Source of the DNA: Cephalopachus bancanus
Taxonomy: Eukaryota > Chordata > Mammalia > Primates > Tarsiidae
DNA: 64,000 bases
NCBI GenBank assembly: GCA_027257055.1
Contig: JAPVLO010000383.1
Span: forward strand, 806,001 to 870,000
Reading direction: 5' to 3'
Each line of letters begins with the position of its first letter. The stretch's first letter is position 1. Positions 1 to 12,246 of the stretch are shown piece after piece. The notes under the pieces were generated by a model. That model was not told the origin of the DNA. It made no database searches and was given only the letters and a program-made list of their open reading frames with translations. A program made the translations under genes and the position numbers.

Positions 1-260
1 ATTACTGACTTTGTTGTTATGGGTGAACTACTTTTTTATATACACAACTTAATTCTTGGATTAAATAAAACCAAATGGAAAACTACTAACAGGAGAAGCA
101 AATGTAATTTGACTCTGAGACACGGCATGAAAGATTAAAAATATGAATGGATAATGGAATTTTTTCCAAGGGTTATTTTACTGTTACCATTTTTTTTCAC
201 CAAAGAAACATTTCAGGTATCAAAAATGAAACCAAAGTTAGCTTTATTTTATTTTTTAAC
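1..260. other. Intergenic, nothing recognised
   Basis: AT-rich sequence without gene or repeat that I recognise. Confidence 0.5.
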
Positions 261-550
261 TTTTTTTTTTTTGAGTTGGAGTCTCACTCCGTCACCCACG
301 CTGGAGTGCAGTGACATGCTCACAGTCACCCCAGAGGCGACCTGCTGGGCTCAGGTGATCCTTCCTCCTCAGCCTTCCAAGTAGCTGGAACCACAGGCAT
401 GCGCCACCATGCCCAGCTAATTTTTTATTTATTGTAGAGACGAGGTCTCACCAATTGCCCGGGCTGGTCTCGAACCTGCGGACTCAGGCCATCCACTCGC
501 CTCAGCCTCCCAAAGTGCTGGGATGACAGGCTGAGTCACCGAGCCAGGCC
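261..550 (-). mobile_element. Alu SINE
   Basis: Full dimer read as its complement: poly-T, gagttggagtctcactc, then tgcccgggctggtctcgaac and the gagccaggc end. Confidence 0.93.
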
Positions 551-574
551 CAAAGGCAGCTTTAGATCAAAGGA

Positions 575-2306
575 TGGTGCTTACCGGAAATAAATCCATG
601 CATATATGATCAAGTAATATTCAACAAGTCACCAAGAATAGGGGAAGGATAGTCTCTTCAATAAATGATGTTGGAAAAAACTCGATAGCTGCAAGCAAAA
701 AAAAGAAATTGGATACATATCTGATACCATATACAAACACCAACTCAAAATGGATTAAAGATTTAAACATAAGACCCCAAACCAGAAAGCTCTTAGTAGG
801 ATACATGGGGGAAAGAAAGCTCCATGTCATTGATTCTGGCAATGACTTTTGGATGTGCCATCAAAAACATAGACAACAAAAGAAAAACATAAACAAGTGG
901 AAGTACATCAAACTAGGAAGTTTCTACACAGAAAAGGAAACAATTACCAAAATAAAAAGGCGGCCTACAGAATTGAAGAAAATATTTGCAATCTATATAT
1001 CCACTAGGTGTTAATATTCAAAATATATAAGGAACACATACAAGTCAAGAGTGAGTAACACAATTAAATGGGCAAAGGGTCTGGATAGACATTCTTCCAA
1101 AGAAGACATACAAATGATCAATAGGTATATTAAGATGTGTCCGACATCACCAATCTTCAGAAAACTGCAAATCAAAACCAAAGTGAGATATTACCTCACT
1201 CATGTTAGGACGGCTGTTGCCAAAATGCCAAAAGACAAGTGTTGACAAGAATGTGCAGAAAAAGGAACTCTTTTCCTCTCCATTGCTGGTGGGAATGTAA
1301 TTGGATGCAGCAGTTATGGAAAGAGTATGGAGTTTCCTCAAAAAATTAAAATAGAACTACCATATGATTCAGAAATACCACTTCCGGGTATATATTCAAA
1401 AGAAATAAAATCACTATCTTGAAAAGATATCCACACTTCTATCATTGCAGCATTGTTTATAATAGCTAAGATATGAGAATAATCTCTGACCGGGCACGGT
1501 GGTTCAATCCTGTCATCCCAGCACTTTGGGAGGTAGAGGCAAGAGGATTGCCAGAGGTTCGAGGCCAGCCTGGGAAATATGGTGAGACCTCGTCTCTACA
1601 ATTAATCAAAAAATTAGCCGGGTGTGGTAGCATGTGCCTGTAATTCCGGCTACTAGGAAAACTGACGCTGGGGGTGCCATGAGCATGCCACATCACTCCA
1701 GCCTGGGTGACAGAGTGAGACTCCAACTCAAAAAAGAAAAGAAAAGAAAAACAAAATAATCTCTGTATCTGTCAACAGATGAAGGGATAAAGAAAATGTG
1801 GTATATGAACACAATGGAATATTATTCAACCATAAAAAAGAAGAAAACTTGCCATCTACAACAACATTGATGAACCTGAAGAACATTATGCTAAGTGAAA
1901 TACACCAGACACAGAAAATCAGATACTGCATGATTTGACTTATATGTGAACTCTAAGAAAGCTCAAATCATAGAAGCAGAAAGTAGAAGGTGGTTACCAG
2001 GGATCAGGGGTAGGAGAAATGGAAAGATGTTGGTCAAAGGGTAACATGTTAGTGATTATAAGACGAATAAATTCTGGAGATCTAATATACAGTACGGTGA
2101 CTATAGTTAACAATAATGTATCATATACTTGAAATTTCTTAAGAGAGTAGATCTTAAGTATTTTCACCATAGGAAAAAAGAAACTATGTGAGATTATGGT
2201 TATGCCAATATGAGCCTTATTCCACTATGTTTACATATATCAAAACACCACATTGTGTGCCTTGAATCTGTAAAAAATTTTCAATTATATTCAATAAAAC
2301 TGCTGG
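575..2306 (+). mobile_element. Old L1 (L1M type) 3' part, split by an Alu
   Basis: ORF2 C-terminal remnant (709-1014 still reads KWIKDLNIRP and NKWKYIKLGSFYTEKE-like L1 residues), 3' UTR, and the L1M-type end ttcaataaaactgctggg. Stops break the frame. An Alu sits at 1489-1754. Confidence 0.88.
1489..1754 (+). mobile_element. Alu SINE inserted in L1
   Basis: Dimeric Alu with an A-rich tail, flanked by the direct repeat aataatctctg at 1478-1488 and 1755-1765. That marks an L1-mediated insertion into the older L1. Confidence 0.92.
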
Positions 2307-2712
2307 GCCGTATTCAGTAATATGCTTCTACAGCCGCCTTCTTATATATTTCTCCAACGGTGATCAACAAAACTGGAAAAAATAATGCTTAATAAGAACT
2401 ATTTAAGGTAATGGAGAGGTTATCGTGAACAAAAACTGTTTTAGAAATTCTGATTTGTTAGAATTAACGTAAAAATATTAACATTTCCCAGACATGAATC
2501 ATGATAGAGTGAACTACAGAATGAAAGTGACTAGGCTATATTCTGATATCTGGTGTTGTTTAGCCAGAAGTTAAAAAAAAAAAAGCAAAGAAACAGTTTG
2601 TTTGTTTTTTTAATGTTGATTTAAAAAAAATCACTGAAGCCTTGATATGCAGTATAATTACTCTTATCAAGTTGACTTCATGATTTAGTACAGACATCTG
2701 GTAAATTAACAC
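2307..2712. other. Intergenic, nothing recognised
   Basis: AT-rich, with short A and T runs only. Confidence 0.4.
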
Positions 2713-2771
2713 CTAATTAGTTGGGTGTGGTAGCATGTGCCTGTAATTCCGGCTACTAGGAAAACTGACGC
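2713..2771 (+). repeat. Stray Alu fragment copied from the Alu at 1.6 kb
   Basis: From gtgtggtagcatg to ctactaggaaaactgacgc it matches 1622-1669, including the rare aggaaaactgacgc variant. It has neither Alu end nor an A tail. Confidence 0.85.
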
Positions 2772-2889
2772 CCTTGAAGGACTGACCGTGTAAATAAGCA
2801 ACTTAGTTTCTCTTTTTATATGACAAGTTTTCTATAAATGTTTTATAGCCTTAAACAAGCTTCACCTGAATACATATTTTTCATTTTAG

Positions 2890-3035
2890 TTTTTTTTAAA
2901 ATTTATTTATTCTAAAGATGTGGGGTACAATCAGGGTTAGGTATATAAACCTTGATCATGCAGCTACCCTTGTTGATGAGGTGTGCTCCTCCCTCCCCTA
3001 GCAGTTTCCCTCAACTGCCAGTCCCATCCTCCTCC
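2890..3035 (-). mobile_element. L1 3' end, lineage-specific type
   Basis: Complement of the same L1 tail seen at 7.8-8.06, 39.4 and 61.6 kb: gatgtggggtacaatcaggg, then acccttgttgatgaggtgtg and cctcccctagcagtttccctc. Confidence 0.8.
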
Positions 3036-3039
3036 CCAT

Positions 3040-3205
3040 ATTTTTAGTTTTCGATTTTTATTTTTGCTCTATATGTAGGGGATACACGTGCAGCTTTCTT
3101 CCATGCATATAAAGTGTAGTGGTGAAGTCTAGGCTTTTAGTGTACTCATGGCCTGAATAGTGGACATTGTTCCCAACAGATAATTTTTCAACCCTACTCC
3201 CCCTC
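3040..3205 (-). mobile_element. Older L1 3' UTR fragment
   Basis: Reads ggggatacacgtgcagctt, then gtagtggtgaagtctaggc and cttttagtgtac, the complement of a primate/eutherian L1 3' end. Confidence 0.75.
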
Positions 3206-3208
3206 CCA

Positions 3209-3369
3209 GGCGTGGTAGTGCGTACCTGTGGTTCCGGCTACTTGGAAGGCTGAAGTGGAAGGATCGCTGGAGCCCAGCAGGTTTATGTTGGGGTGGCCAT
3301 GTGTGTGTCACTGCACCCCAGCCTGGGCAATGGAGTGAGGTTCCAAATCAAAAAAAAAAAAAAAAAAAA
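3209..3369 (+). mobile_element. Alu right monomer with A tail
   Basis: Starts ggcgtggtagtgcgtacctg, carries gagcccagcaggtt and ctgggcaatggagtgagg, and ends in about 20 A. The left arm is absent. Confidence 0.88.
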
Positions 3370-4014
3370 GAGTACTCATCAGTTCATAAAAGGGATGAAC
3401 AAGCCCTCAGCATTAGACATTCTGTCATCACTGACAGTCCCCAACGAAGTCAAACCTACAATTTGTCTAATGGTCAAATTTTAGTTCTTGATTTACAGTA
3501 CTTTTGGTAGACAAATATATATTTTACACAAGTAACTGTACAATAATTTATATTTTTCCTCTTTGCAAATTGTTAAAAAAACACATGACTTTATGCCACC
3601 CTGGCTGCCAAAAAAAAAAAAAAAAATGGACACAAAGGAGACTATGGCTAGTTTCCAAGCTTTTCTGCAAATAATCGTGCAGTGGTGAAGAAGAATTAGA
3701 AACAGCAGTTAACTCTTTTGCTTAGTTTTTTTTTTTTTAAACAATTAAGGAATGCATTCATCATACTGTCAAATGGATCCCAACAGCTTACACTGAAGAC
3801 CTTGTATGAACCTGATGGGTGAAAATTATATGAATCAAGCATCAAGCTGAATACAACAATGGAAACTTCCTTTCCACTCCTCCTGGGGGAAAGTCACTTT
3901 TATTTTTAAGTGTCAAAATTTTAAAGTATTGTAAAAAAAAAAAGAGAGCATAATGTAAGAGAGATAAGTTGGTCAAACGTGGGTGAGATAAATGTTTTCA
4001 AAGTTGAAGAATGA
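3370..4014. other. Intergenic, nothing recognised
   Basis: AT-rich with poly-A (3609-3626) and poly-T runs; no gene or clear transposon. Confidence 0.4.
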
Positions 4015-5315
4015 ACTTCTGCTTCCAGCCAAGATGAAATAACAAGCATTGGATTTATCCTCCTTCTTGAAACAAATTTTAAAAACTGAATAAAATATAG
4101 GGAGCACTGGTTTTTCAAGAAGTTGAAGATTAGGCAATAAGTGACAGTAATCCTAAGAGACCAGAAACAAATGTGATGAGCACCAAGATTGTCCCAACTA
4201 TTGTCTAGAAACAGTTTCCAGACTGTCACACAGAGTAGAGGGACCCATACAGAGATCTGCAGTCTCTCCAGGTTCAGAAAGGCCAAGGCTACTAGAATTT
4301 GCAGGGCATGGAACTGTATGCAAAGAGATTTCTTACACACATTAACAAAGCTTACCCAAGAAGAAGTAGATCATTTTAATAGCCATATATCTATTAAAGA
4401 AATTGAACTTTTAGCTAAAAATATTCCCACAGAGAAAACACCAAGTCCAGATGGCTCCATACATAACGTCTACCCAAACACTTAAGGAAGATAATTTTAC
4501 AAAACTCTGCCAGAAAATAAAAAAGGAAAAAAATACTTTCCAACTCATTCTGTGAGGCCAGCTTCACTCAGACATGAGAACCAAAGCTAATCTAAGACTT
4601 TATAGGCAGAAAACTACAGACTTATATTTTTCATAAACATATTTTTATAAACACATGACTTTTCAAAATAAAATTTAACAAAATTTTGGCAATCTAAATC
4701 AAAAAGTGGATTCCAAGTGGGGTTTTTCTTAGAAATGTAAGGTTGGTTTAACATTCAAAAATCTCTCAAAGTAATTCCCCATAGTAATAGAGTAAAAAAG
4801 GAAAACTATGAACATCTCAGCAGGTGCAGGAAATGCATTAAATGAAATCCACAGTCATTACTGATAAAAACTCTCAGCAAACTAGGAAAAGAAGGGAGCT
4901 TCCTCAATCTGATAAAAGGCATCTATGAAAGTCTACGTTTAACATCAGACTCAATAGTGACAGATTAAATTTTCCCCCCTAATGTCAGCAAAAAAGCAAG
5001 TGTGTCTGCCCTTACCACTTTTATTCAACGTGTTACCAGAGCTTAGAGTAAGAAATAAGGCATGCAGATGAAAGACAAGACAAGAAGAGATAAGATGATA
5101 TGAGACGAGACAAGATGAGACAAGAAAAGGAAGGAAGGAAGGAAGACTGCTTTTACTAACAATACGATTTTTCTATATGGAACATTTTATGAAATCATAT
5201 AAAAGCTATTGGAACAAGCATAGTGTAGTTTTGCAAGTTTGAACAATACAAGATCAATATATAAAATCCAATCATTTTGCTGTATGCTAGCAATGAACAT
5301 TTGGAAATATACATA
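4015..5315 (+). mobile_element. Old L1, internally deleted, ORF2 remnant
   Basis: 4015-4300 resembles an old L1 5' region (cttctgcttccagccaagatg). 4330-5060 is degenerate ORF2 reverse transcriptase, for example aatgtaaggttggtttaacat and ataaaaactctcagcaaact. The part after 5147 resumes at caagatcaatatataaaatc. Frames are broken. Confidence 0.75.
5065..5146 (+). repeat. Purine-rich simple repeat (GACAAGA/GGAA units)
   Basis: Degenerate agacaagat and gatgagacaaga units followed by four ggaa units, inside the L1 remnant. Confidence 0.85.
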
Positions 5316-5320
5316 TTTTA

Positions 5321-5592
5321 GGCCAGGTGTGGTGGTTCACGCTTATAATCCTAACACTTCAGGAAGGCAAGGTAGGAGGATCACTTGAGACCAAGTGTTC
5401 AAGACAAGCCTGGACAACATAGCAAGACCTCATCTCTACAAAGAAGTAAAAAATTAGCCAGCCATAGTGGTGAACACTCAGTTACTCAGGAGACTGAGGT
5501 GGGATGATCACCAGAACCCAGAAGTTCAAGACTGCTCAGTGATCATGCTTTTGCACTCCAGCCTTGGCAATAGAGTAAGATTCTTTCTGTCA
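5321..5592 (+). mobile_element. Alu SINE (old, J-like)
   Basis: Diverged dimer from ggccaggtgtggtggttcac to gcactccagccttggcaa and a decayed tail. Confidence 0.88.
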
Positions 5593-5981
5593 AAGGCAAA
5601 CCAGTGGTCTAAGAATGAATATAATCAGAATACTATTTACCATAAGCCTTTCTGCAGATAACAAAAGTCCATGCTAAGTAACAAAACAGACGTAGACTTC
5701 CCATAGTTCATTAAAATTGTCCCACAAGTTGTAGGACTAGTATTTCTGATTTCTGGTAACTAATAAGATTGATAGCAATCCTATAAAAATCACAAAACTA
5801 TTTATTTCTATTGCATGTAATTCTGTAGACATAATCTAAGACAATTTGAAATTAGTTGCCATGATTGATGCCATGAATTCAAAAATTTTTTCCTTTTTCT
5901 AAAAATCCTAGTTTTAAGGAAATTGATTCAATCAGAATAAGTCATCATTAGTGTTACTGCACACAGTAACAATGTCTTTCT

Positions 5982-6291
5982 TTTTTATTTTTATTTTTTT
6001 GAGGCAAGATCTCACTCTCTCACCCAGTCTGGAGTGCAGGGGCACAATCCCAGCTCACCACAAATTTGACTTCTTGGGCCTGAATAATCTTTCCAACTCA
6101 GCCTCCCCAGTTGTAGGGACTACAGCAGTCACCACCATGTCTGGCTAATTTTCTTTTTTTTTTTTCTTTTTGGTAGAGATTTGTTCTCCCTATGTTGCCA
6201 GGCTGGTCTTGAACTCCTGGGCTCAAGCAATTCTCCAGCCTTGGCTGCTCACAGTGCGGGGATTACAGGCGTGAGCCACCACACCCGACCA
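5982..6291 (-). mobile_element. Alu SINE (old)
   Basis: Complement dimer: gaggcaagatctcactctc, expanded T-rich linker, then gcgtgagccaccacacccga. Confidence 0.9.
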
Positions 6292-6734
6292 TCAATGTCT
6301 ATTTATCCTAATAAAAATACTTAGTTTTTATTGTAAATACAAGTAAAAAAATTAAATTAGTGGTTGAATGATATATAAGCCCTTTTTTTACAAAGTGTTT
6401 AATCTGTTCTTAGTAAGTGTGCTTATAAATGACTAGTCAGTCTATTAGAAACAGCAAAATTGTTACTTAACCTGGATTCTCTCCCCAAGAGACAAAAGGT
6501 GATCTGGAGGTCCATGCACTTCTAGAAATCATAAAATAATACAATCTGCAAGATTGTTTTTCTAAGAGAGGGATAAGCCTCCCATTGGATTCTCAGAAGA
6601 GTTGTTTCTCAAATGAGTTTAAAAATCCCTGAGTTAGAGATATGCCCATCATAGTATTTTTTAAATCGCTTTCATAGAAAGGCATCTTACCCCAAACAAT
6701 TCTGATCTACTTAAGTACTTATTTAACAACAGCA

Positions 6735-7400
6735 AATTTACGTGACTATTATTGGATCACAAACCACTCCAAACTTAGAGAATAAACAGTAACCATTTTC
6801 TGTTGCTTATATTTAATACATTTCCTATGTCCGGGGTACATCAGGGAGGCTTTGCTGCTTTACAAAACACAAGAAGGCTCAGACGACTGGGAGTGACTCA
6901 AAGGCTTGGGAGCTGGAATTATATGGAAGTTCCTTTAATCACATATCCGGTTAACTTGTGCGGGGTATTGTGAAGACTGGGGTCAGCTGGGCCTATCGGC
7001 TGAAGTTTCTGTGCCTGCAAGACAGTTGTGTTTTGGGAGGGGAGCATGCCTAGAGGGAGCTTCTCACGAGGGCCGCAGGGCAGCTGCGTGGCCTTTTATG
7101 ACCTCGTCTCAAAAGTTATGTATCACCATTGCTATCAGATTCAAAGGGAACACAGATCCCACCTCTTGATGGCGGAGTGGCAAGGTCACATTGCGGAGAA
7201 GCATGTGGGATGGAAGACATTTTGGGAGCACTCCTTGGAAAATACAACCAGAACCCAGAGATAAGCCAATAGTTACATTGTGACTGGGCCGAGGAGAAAC
7301 TGCGAGATGGATGCCATGAGGGCAGATAGTGGGGGGTGCAATCTAGTCCTTGGGGAAGAATCCAGGGATGGGGTAAAAAAATAGGTTTTGCAGGCGTCAA
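6735..7400. repeat. Ancient interspersed repeat relic (family not named)
   Basis: GC-richer block whose phrases, such as gaggctttgctgctttac, ccttttatgacctcgtctc and cacctcttgatggcggagtgg, resemble an old mammalian repeat I recall but cannot name. Short open frames in it have no known product. Confidence 0.45.
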
Positions 7401-7417
7401 CTTGTAAAGGAAGGATC

Positions 7418-8058
7418 ATGGCACCTTTAAAGAGAATGATATTGAACATCTTTTTATGGGCCTATTGGCCGTTTAAGTATCTTCTTTTGTAAAACTCTTG
7501 TTCAAGTCTTTTACCTTTTTAAAATTGGATTGCCTTTTTCTTATTGATTTATAATAGTGTCTTAAAATATATATCCTGGATATGAGTCCTTTATCGGATA
7601 TGTATGCTTCAAATACATTCCTCCAACCTGTGGCTTTTTTTAACCATCTTAATGATGTCTTTTGATGACCAGAAGTTATTGGGTTTCATAATGTCCACTT
7701 TACCTATTCTTTCTTTTATGATTAGTGTTCTCTGTGTCCTGTTTTCTAATTTATTCCAGATTCATGAAGGCATCTTTATATTCTTTTAAAGAAACTTTAC
7801 GGTTTTAACTTCACATAGTGATCTATCACAGAAACAAAGAACAGAGTACCACATGTTCTCACTCATAAGTGGAACTTGAACAATTATAACATTATAAGAA
7901 AGGGATTGGCAGTAGTGGGAAACTGTCAGGGGAGGGGTGTGGGATTGGCAGTTGAGGGAGACTGCCAGGGGAGGGAGGGGCACACTTCATCAACAAGGGT
8001 ACCTTTATAATCAACCTTTATATACCTAGCCCTGAATTGTACCCCACCTCTTTATAAT
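7418..8058 (+). mobile_element. L1 with inverted 5' part
   Basis: 7418-7816 reads as the complement of L1 ORF2 C-terminal sequence (ttaaaattggattgc, gagtcctttatcggatatg). 7817-8058 is the L1 3' end on the + strand, finishing cctgaattgtaccccacctc and an A-rich tail. This is the arrangement expected from twin priming. Confidence 0.65.
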
Positions 8059-8100
8059 AAAAAGAAAGAAAAAAACCTTTCCCATTTATTTATGTATTCA

Positions 8101-8217
8101 TTTATTTAGAGGCAGGGTCTCACTATGTTGCCCAGGCTGAACTTGAACTCCTGGGTTTAAATGATCCTCCTGTCTTAACCTGTGTACTACAGGCATGTAC
8201 CACCATGTCCAGCTTTA
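8101..8217 (-). mobile_element. Alu monomer (FLAM/left-arm type)
   Basis: Complement of a single Alu arm: gaggcagggtctcactatg to accaccatgtccagct. Confidence 0.8.
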
Positions 8218-8274
8218 ATAACCCATTGAAAATTTTAAAATTTTAATATAGGACACTGTTGCACCAGCACTATT

Positions 8275-9292
8275 GTGAAGCATTTTGTAATATTGTGAAG
8301 AATTTCCTCTTCTTTCCATTGCATTAAATAGTTGGCACCATGGTTGAAAATCAAGTGGTTGAATATGTGTAGGTCTACTTTCTAAACTCTTTGTTCCACA
8401 CTGCCTTCATGATGGTAGCTTACGGTCAGTCTTGGAATCTGCTAGTATGTCTCCCAACATTGAGCTTACTCTTTAATATTGTCTTGACTATTCTAGGTCT
8501 TTGAACTTCCACATAAGTCTAGAATTGACTCATCAATTTCTCAGTAGGGAAATGCAAATTAGAACCACAATGAAATCCCACTACCTATCCACCAGTATTG
8601 CTAAAGCTAAAGACTGAAAATATTAAATATTAGCAAGAATGTGGAACAATTAAAACTCCTGTAAAATGCTGGTAGCGGGGTAAAATGGTATAGTCACTTT
8701 GAAATGTTTATAATTATGTACTAAAGACATAAAACACCTACCCTCATCAATTCCATTCCAATGCATATAAATAACCCAGAGGAAAGAGTGCATATGTCCA
8801 TAAAAAGACTCATACGAAATAACCATCCATATGATTATTACTACTTATAATCGTCACCATATTAGTAGTAGCTACAAACTAGAAATAAACCAATGTCTCT
8901 CTACAGGCAAATACATAAATAAATTATGATATATTCATGCAATGAAATACTATATAGCAACAAAAAAGTGTGAACTATGGATATGGGCAATAACATGAAT
9001 GAATCTCAGAGTAGCATGCTTGGGGAAAGATGCCAGGCACAAAAGACTACTATACTGTATGATTCATTTATTTAAAGATCGAGAACAGGCAGAATGAATC
9101 TATGATGATAAAATTCAAAACATTCATTAACCTGGGAAGGGTATTGATGAAACTCTACGGATGATGTAAATTTGCTGTATTTTGATGTGAAAGGTGGTTA
9201 CATGGGTGTTTATGCTGATAAAGATTTGGCAAATTATACCCTTAGGATTTGTGTTTTTTACTTTATATATATTATACCCTAATTTAAAATAA
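8275..9292 (+). mobile_element. Old L1 with inverted 5' part
   Basis: 8275-8540 is old L1 ORF2 on the - strand. From gggaaatgcaaattagaacc (about 8548) to the aatttaaaataaaaaatag tail it is L1M ORF2 end plus 3' UTR on the + strand. Confidence 0.65.
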
Positions 9293-9458
9293 AAAATAGA
9301 AAAGGTTCTAGCATGACCGGAAGAGAGAAATCAAAGTGGAGGCGTGGCCTGAAAAGAAACTTGGAAACTGTGTCAGATCACTTAAGGCCCCAGGAGTACC
9401 CGTCTTCTGGTGTGATTATGATAATGAAAAATGAAGTTGATCATTCAAAGGATTTTAG

Positions 9459-9748
9459 GCCTGGCTCAGCCTGTAATCCCGCGCCTTTGGGAGGCTGAGA
9501 TGAGTGGATTGCCTGAGCCCGCGGGTTCAAGACCCGCCTGGGCAGCGAGAGCTCATCTCTACAATAAATCAAAAAATCAGCCGGGCGTGGAAGCGCATGC
9601 CCGTAATTCTGGCTACTTGGAAGGCTGAGGCGGAAGAATTGCCGGAGCCCAGCAGGTCGAGGCTGCGGTGGCCGGGAGCGGCCACTGCACTCCAGTCTGG
9701 GCGACACAGTGAGACTCCAACGCAAAAAAACAAAAAAGCAAAAAAGAA
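9459..9748 (+). mobile_element. Young Alu with target-site duplication
   Basis: Dimer with the lineage-type right arm gtggccgggagcggccac. Flanked by perfect aaaggattttag at 9447-9458 and 9749-9760. Its first bases are shortened (gcctggctcagcc). Confidence 0.95.
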
Positions 9749-10139
9749 AAAGGATTTTAGCACTGGCTGACCATTTTTACTGTTAAGGTAGCATGTCTAA
9801 CTAGCTATTAAGTGATGATTGTTAGCTATATCCCCATTTTTACAGGAGGCAAAAACCAAATGCAATCTTCTATCTTAAACAAATAGGAAGATGTATTATA
9901 TGGACACCAGGTTGTCTCATCCAATCCAAGGATGGGAACTTGGGATCAAATAGAATAAGAGACTTGGACAATATCTGGTCTGGCACTTTTCACTTGGAGG
10001 AAAATTTAGTAAGTAATAAACATGATCAAGCAACTTGTTAGTTTACATAAAAGATATGGTTTGATTGTCCAGATGGACCATACTTTTCTAATAAAATCAA
10101 ATATTTTTTTTCTTGTCAGTAATAATAACAATAATTATA

Positions 10140-10255
10140 TAAAACTGACGCTTTTTAGGAATTTGCCAATTATTATATCAACACTGAAAGGTAGATGTTA
10201 TCACTTCCATTTTACAGATGTGAAAAATATGACTTAAAGGAGTTAAATGATTTAT
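10140..10255 (-). mobile_element. MIR fragment
   Basis: Contains the MIR core complement: ttccattttacagatgtgaa after a gaaaggtagatgttatcact segment. Confidence 0.6.
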
Positions 10256-11208
10256 ATATTTAAATCATTTTAGGCAAATACCTGGAAAGTACAGTGTTTG
10301 TTAGGGTTTTAATTCTTCTGCATCCAGAATCCATGTTAATTTTATCATACCATATTTTAATGAAAAGCTAACATAAGTAAATTTCAGTTTGGAAATTATG
10401 GAAAAAATTGTGATTATCTGTATATTTTGTGCCTATATATCTTCTAAATTTGGGGGACTTTGGATTAAGTGAGGAAACTATACATAGATCACAGAGGATA
10501 TAAGTAACTTGGGGTTAGACAGTCTTAATATATAAATATTCTTTCTCAAAGATTTTTAAGTGTCTTCAAATACATTCTGAAAGAGCATTTAGAATCAATA
10601 TGCAAATGTCTAACAGGGATTTGCTTTTGGAGAGAGAGAGAGACAGAAAGACACCAGAAATTGCCATTTTTAGTCAAGCTAGTATCGCAGTCAGCATTCT
10701 GTTCTTGAGATGTAATGTGTAGGGATATCTGTGAAAAAGCATACTAGCCCCCATAATGTCCACTTGCAAAAATTAAAGAGGTATTATGATACAACTCTTG
10801 ATTTCTTAAGATTTAACTGCTATGGATTAAGGCCTTATATAATTTTAAATCTTTGAACCAATGATATTACTTCCTTTGTCTACTCTTGGAAACAACACAT
10901 ACTCTTAGGGATACAGCAGGACTTTAACAACTACAACTCTCTCCTCTTTCAGGCTTTAAGAAAAGCTTACAGGATACAACAGCACCTGTGTCGTATTTCT
11001 TTTTGCCGATACTCTTCAGATTTAATCTAATCACGAAGAAACAAATAGCCGAATTCACACTGAGAAACGTTCTGAAAAACATTTTTCCTGAACTCTCAGA
11101 AACGACTGATGCGATGAAAGATAAAAAGGCTGGCCAAGTGTTCCAGGCTAAGTGAAAGTAGAAAGTTATGTCAAATAAATGCAATATAAAATACTGAACT
11201 GAACCTGG

Positions 11209-11265
11209 AAAAAAAAAAAGAATGAAAAAAAGGTAGAAAAGGAGGGAGGGAAGGAGAAAGGAGGA
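11209..11265 (+). repeat. Purine-rich low-complexity tract
   Basis: Poly-A, then gggagggaaggagaaaggag units. Confidence 0.9.
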
Positions 11266-12069
11266 CAACAAACATCATTAGGAGAAACCTGGATACAGAT
11301 CGTATGTTAAGTAGCAGTGGTGATGTTAAATTTCCTAAGTGTGTTAAAACAGCATATGACAATCTGTAGAAGGTACCTTCCTTCTTAGGAGATATATGCT
11401 GAAGTATTTGAAGCTTAATAAGAACCAAAACAAGGTACTTGCTGGCTCTGAAACTCCCAATTTTGATGAATACATTTGTGCTGATACCACCCATTTTCAT
11501 TCTGACTTTATTATATCCTTTCTCAGTTTTAAAAGAGATTGATACTTTTAGTGCACTTTCCAGCTGCCAGCTTTCCATATCTGCACATCATTTTAATTAT
11601 GTTTTCTAGCCTTATATACTCCTCTGGGTGAGGTGACCAGAACTTCAGAATATCATTTCTAGTACTCATTCTTGTGGCACTTTGTGTTAGCTTTTGGCAT
11701 AGACACATTTTAGGAGAATGTTTTGCAGGGACGAATCTAAAGAACTCAAAAATGTCTTGTCTAGCAAGCCATCTTAGTATCCTGCCATTTGACATCACTG
11801 GCTTGGTTCTTTTCTCCTTAGAAAAATGCCTCGTCAACTGGAAATTAATAAATTTTAATACTCATTTATGCTCCATCCTGTCCTAAAACATGAAAATTGA
11901 CTGGCTTCATTGTAGACTCTGGGGATATCAGCCATCCACTTATCTTCTTCAGAAACTGACTAAATTATCTCCTTGTTATCTTTACTTTTTCTTTACTAAA
12001 TTTTGTTTGCCTTTAGGTCAAATAAAATGCAGATATTATGTGCATATGTACCCTACGTATTATACATGT

Positions 12070-12246
12070 ACATGCAAGAAAAATGTGCTCAAAAAGACAT
12101 ATCAAAATTAAGTGGCAAAGGGAATTTTGGGGGGAAGGAAAATTGCTCTCCATTACTGTAGATTAGGCTTCCTTTTCTTTGCCATTATTTTGTGTTCTGT
12201 GACCTTCTTTTAGTGATCAAGTCATTTTACATTCAAATAACACTGT
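12070..12246 (+). repeat. Local duplication, copy A
   Basis: 177 bp nearly identical to 13560-13740, same orientation. Differences seen: two substitutions and one 4-nt length change in a G run. Confidence 0.97.

Larger units (their letters stand above)
9761..12069. other. Intergenic, no gene recognised
   Basis: AT-rich. A MIR piece lies at about 10140-10255, a short GA repeat at 10630-10645 and an A/GGGA purine tract at 11209-11265. Small open frames have no codon or family signal. Confidence 0.5.

Noticed and set aside
709..1014. 101-codon open frame
   Set aside because: It is a piece of decayed L1 ORF2, not a separate gene.
9441..9770. Open frames of 60-125 codons inside Alus here and at 16.2, 31.6, 32.4, 38.2 and 40.1 kb
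   Set aside because: Alu-derived frames (for example [19 protein letters not shown]) are a standard artefact.
11171..11578. 135-codon minus-strand open frame and overlapping ones
   Set aside because: No motif, no homologue recognised, and part of it is a simple purine tract in complement.
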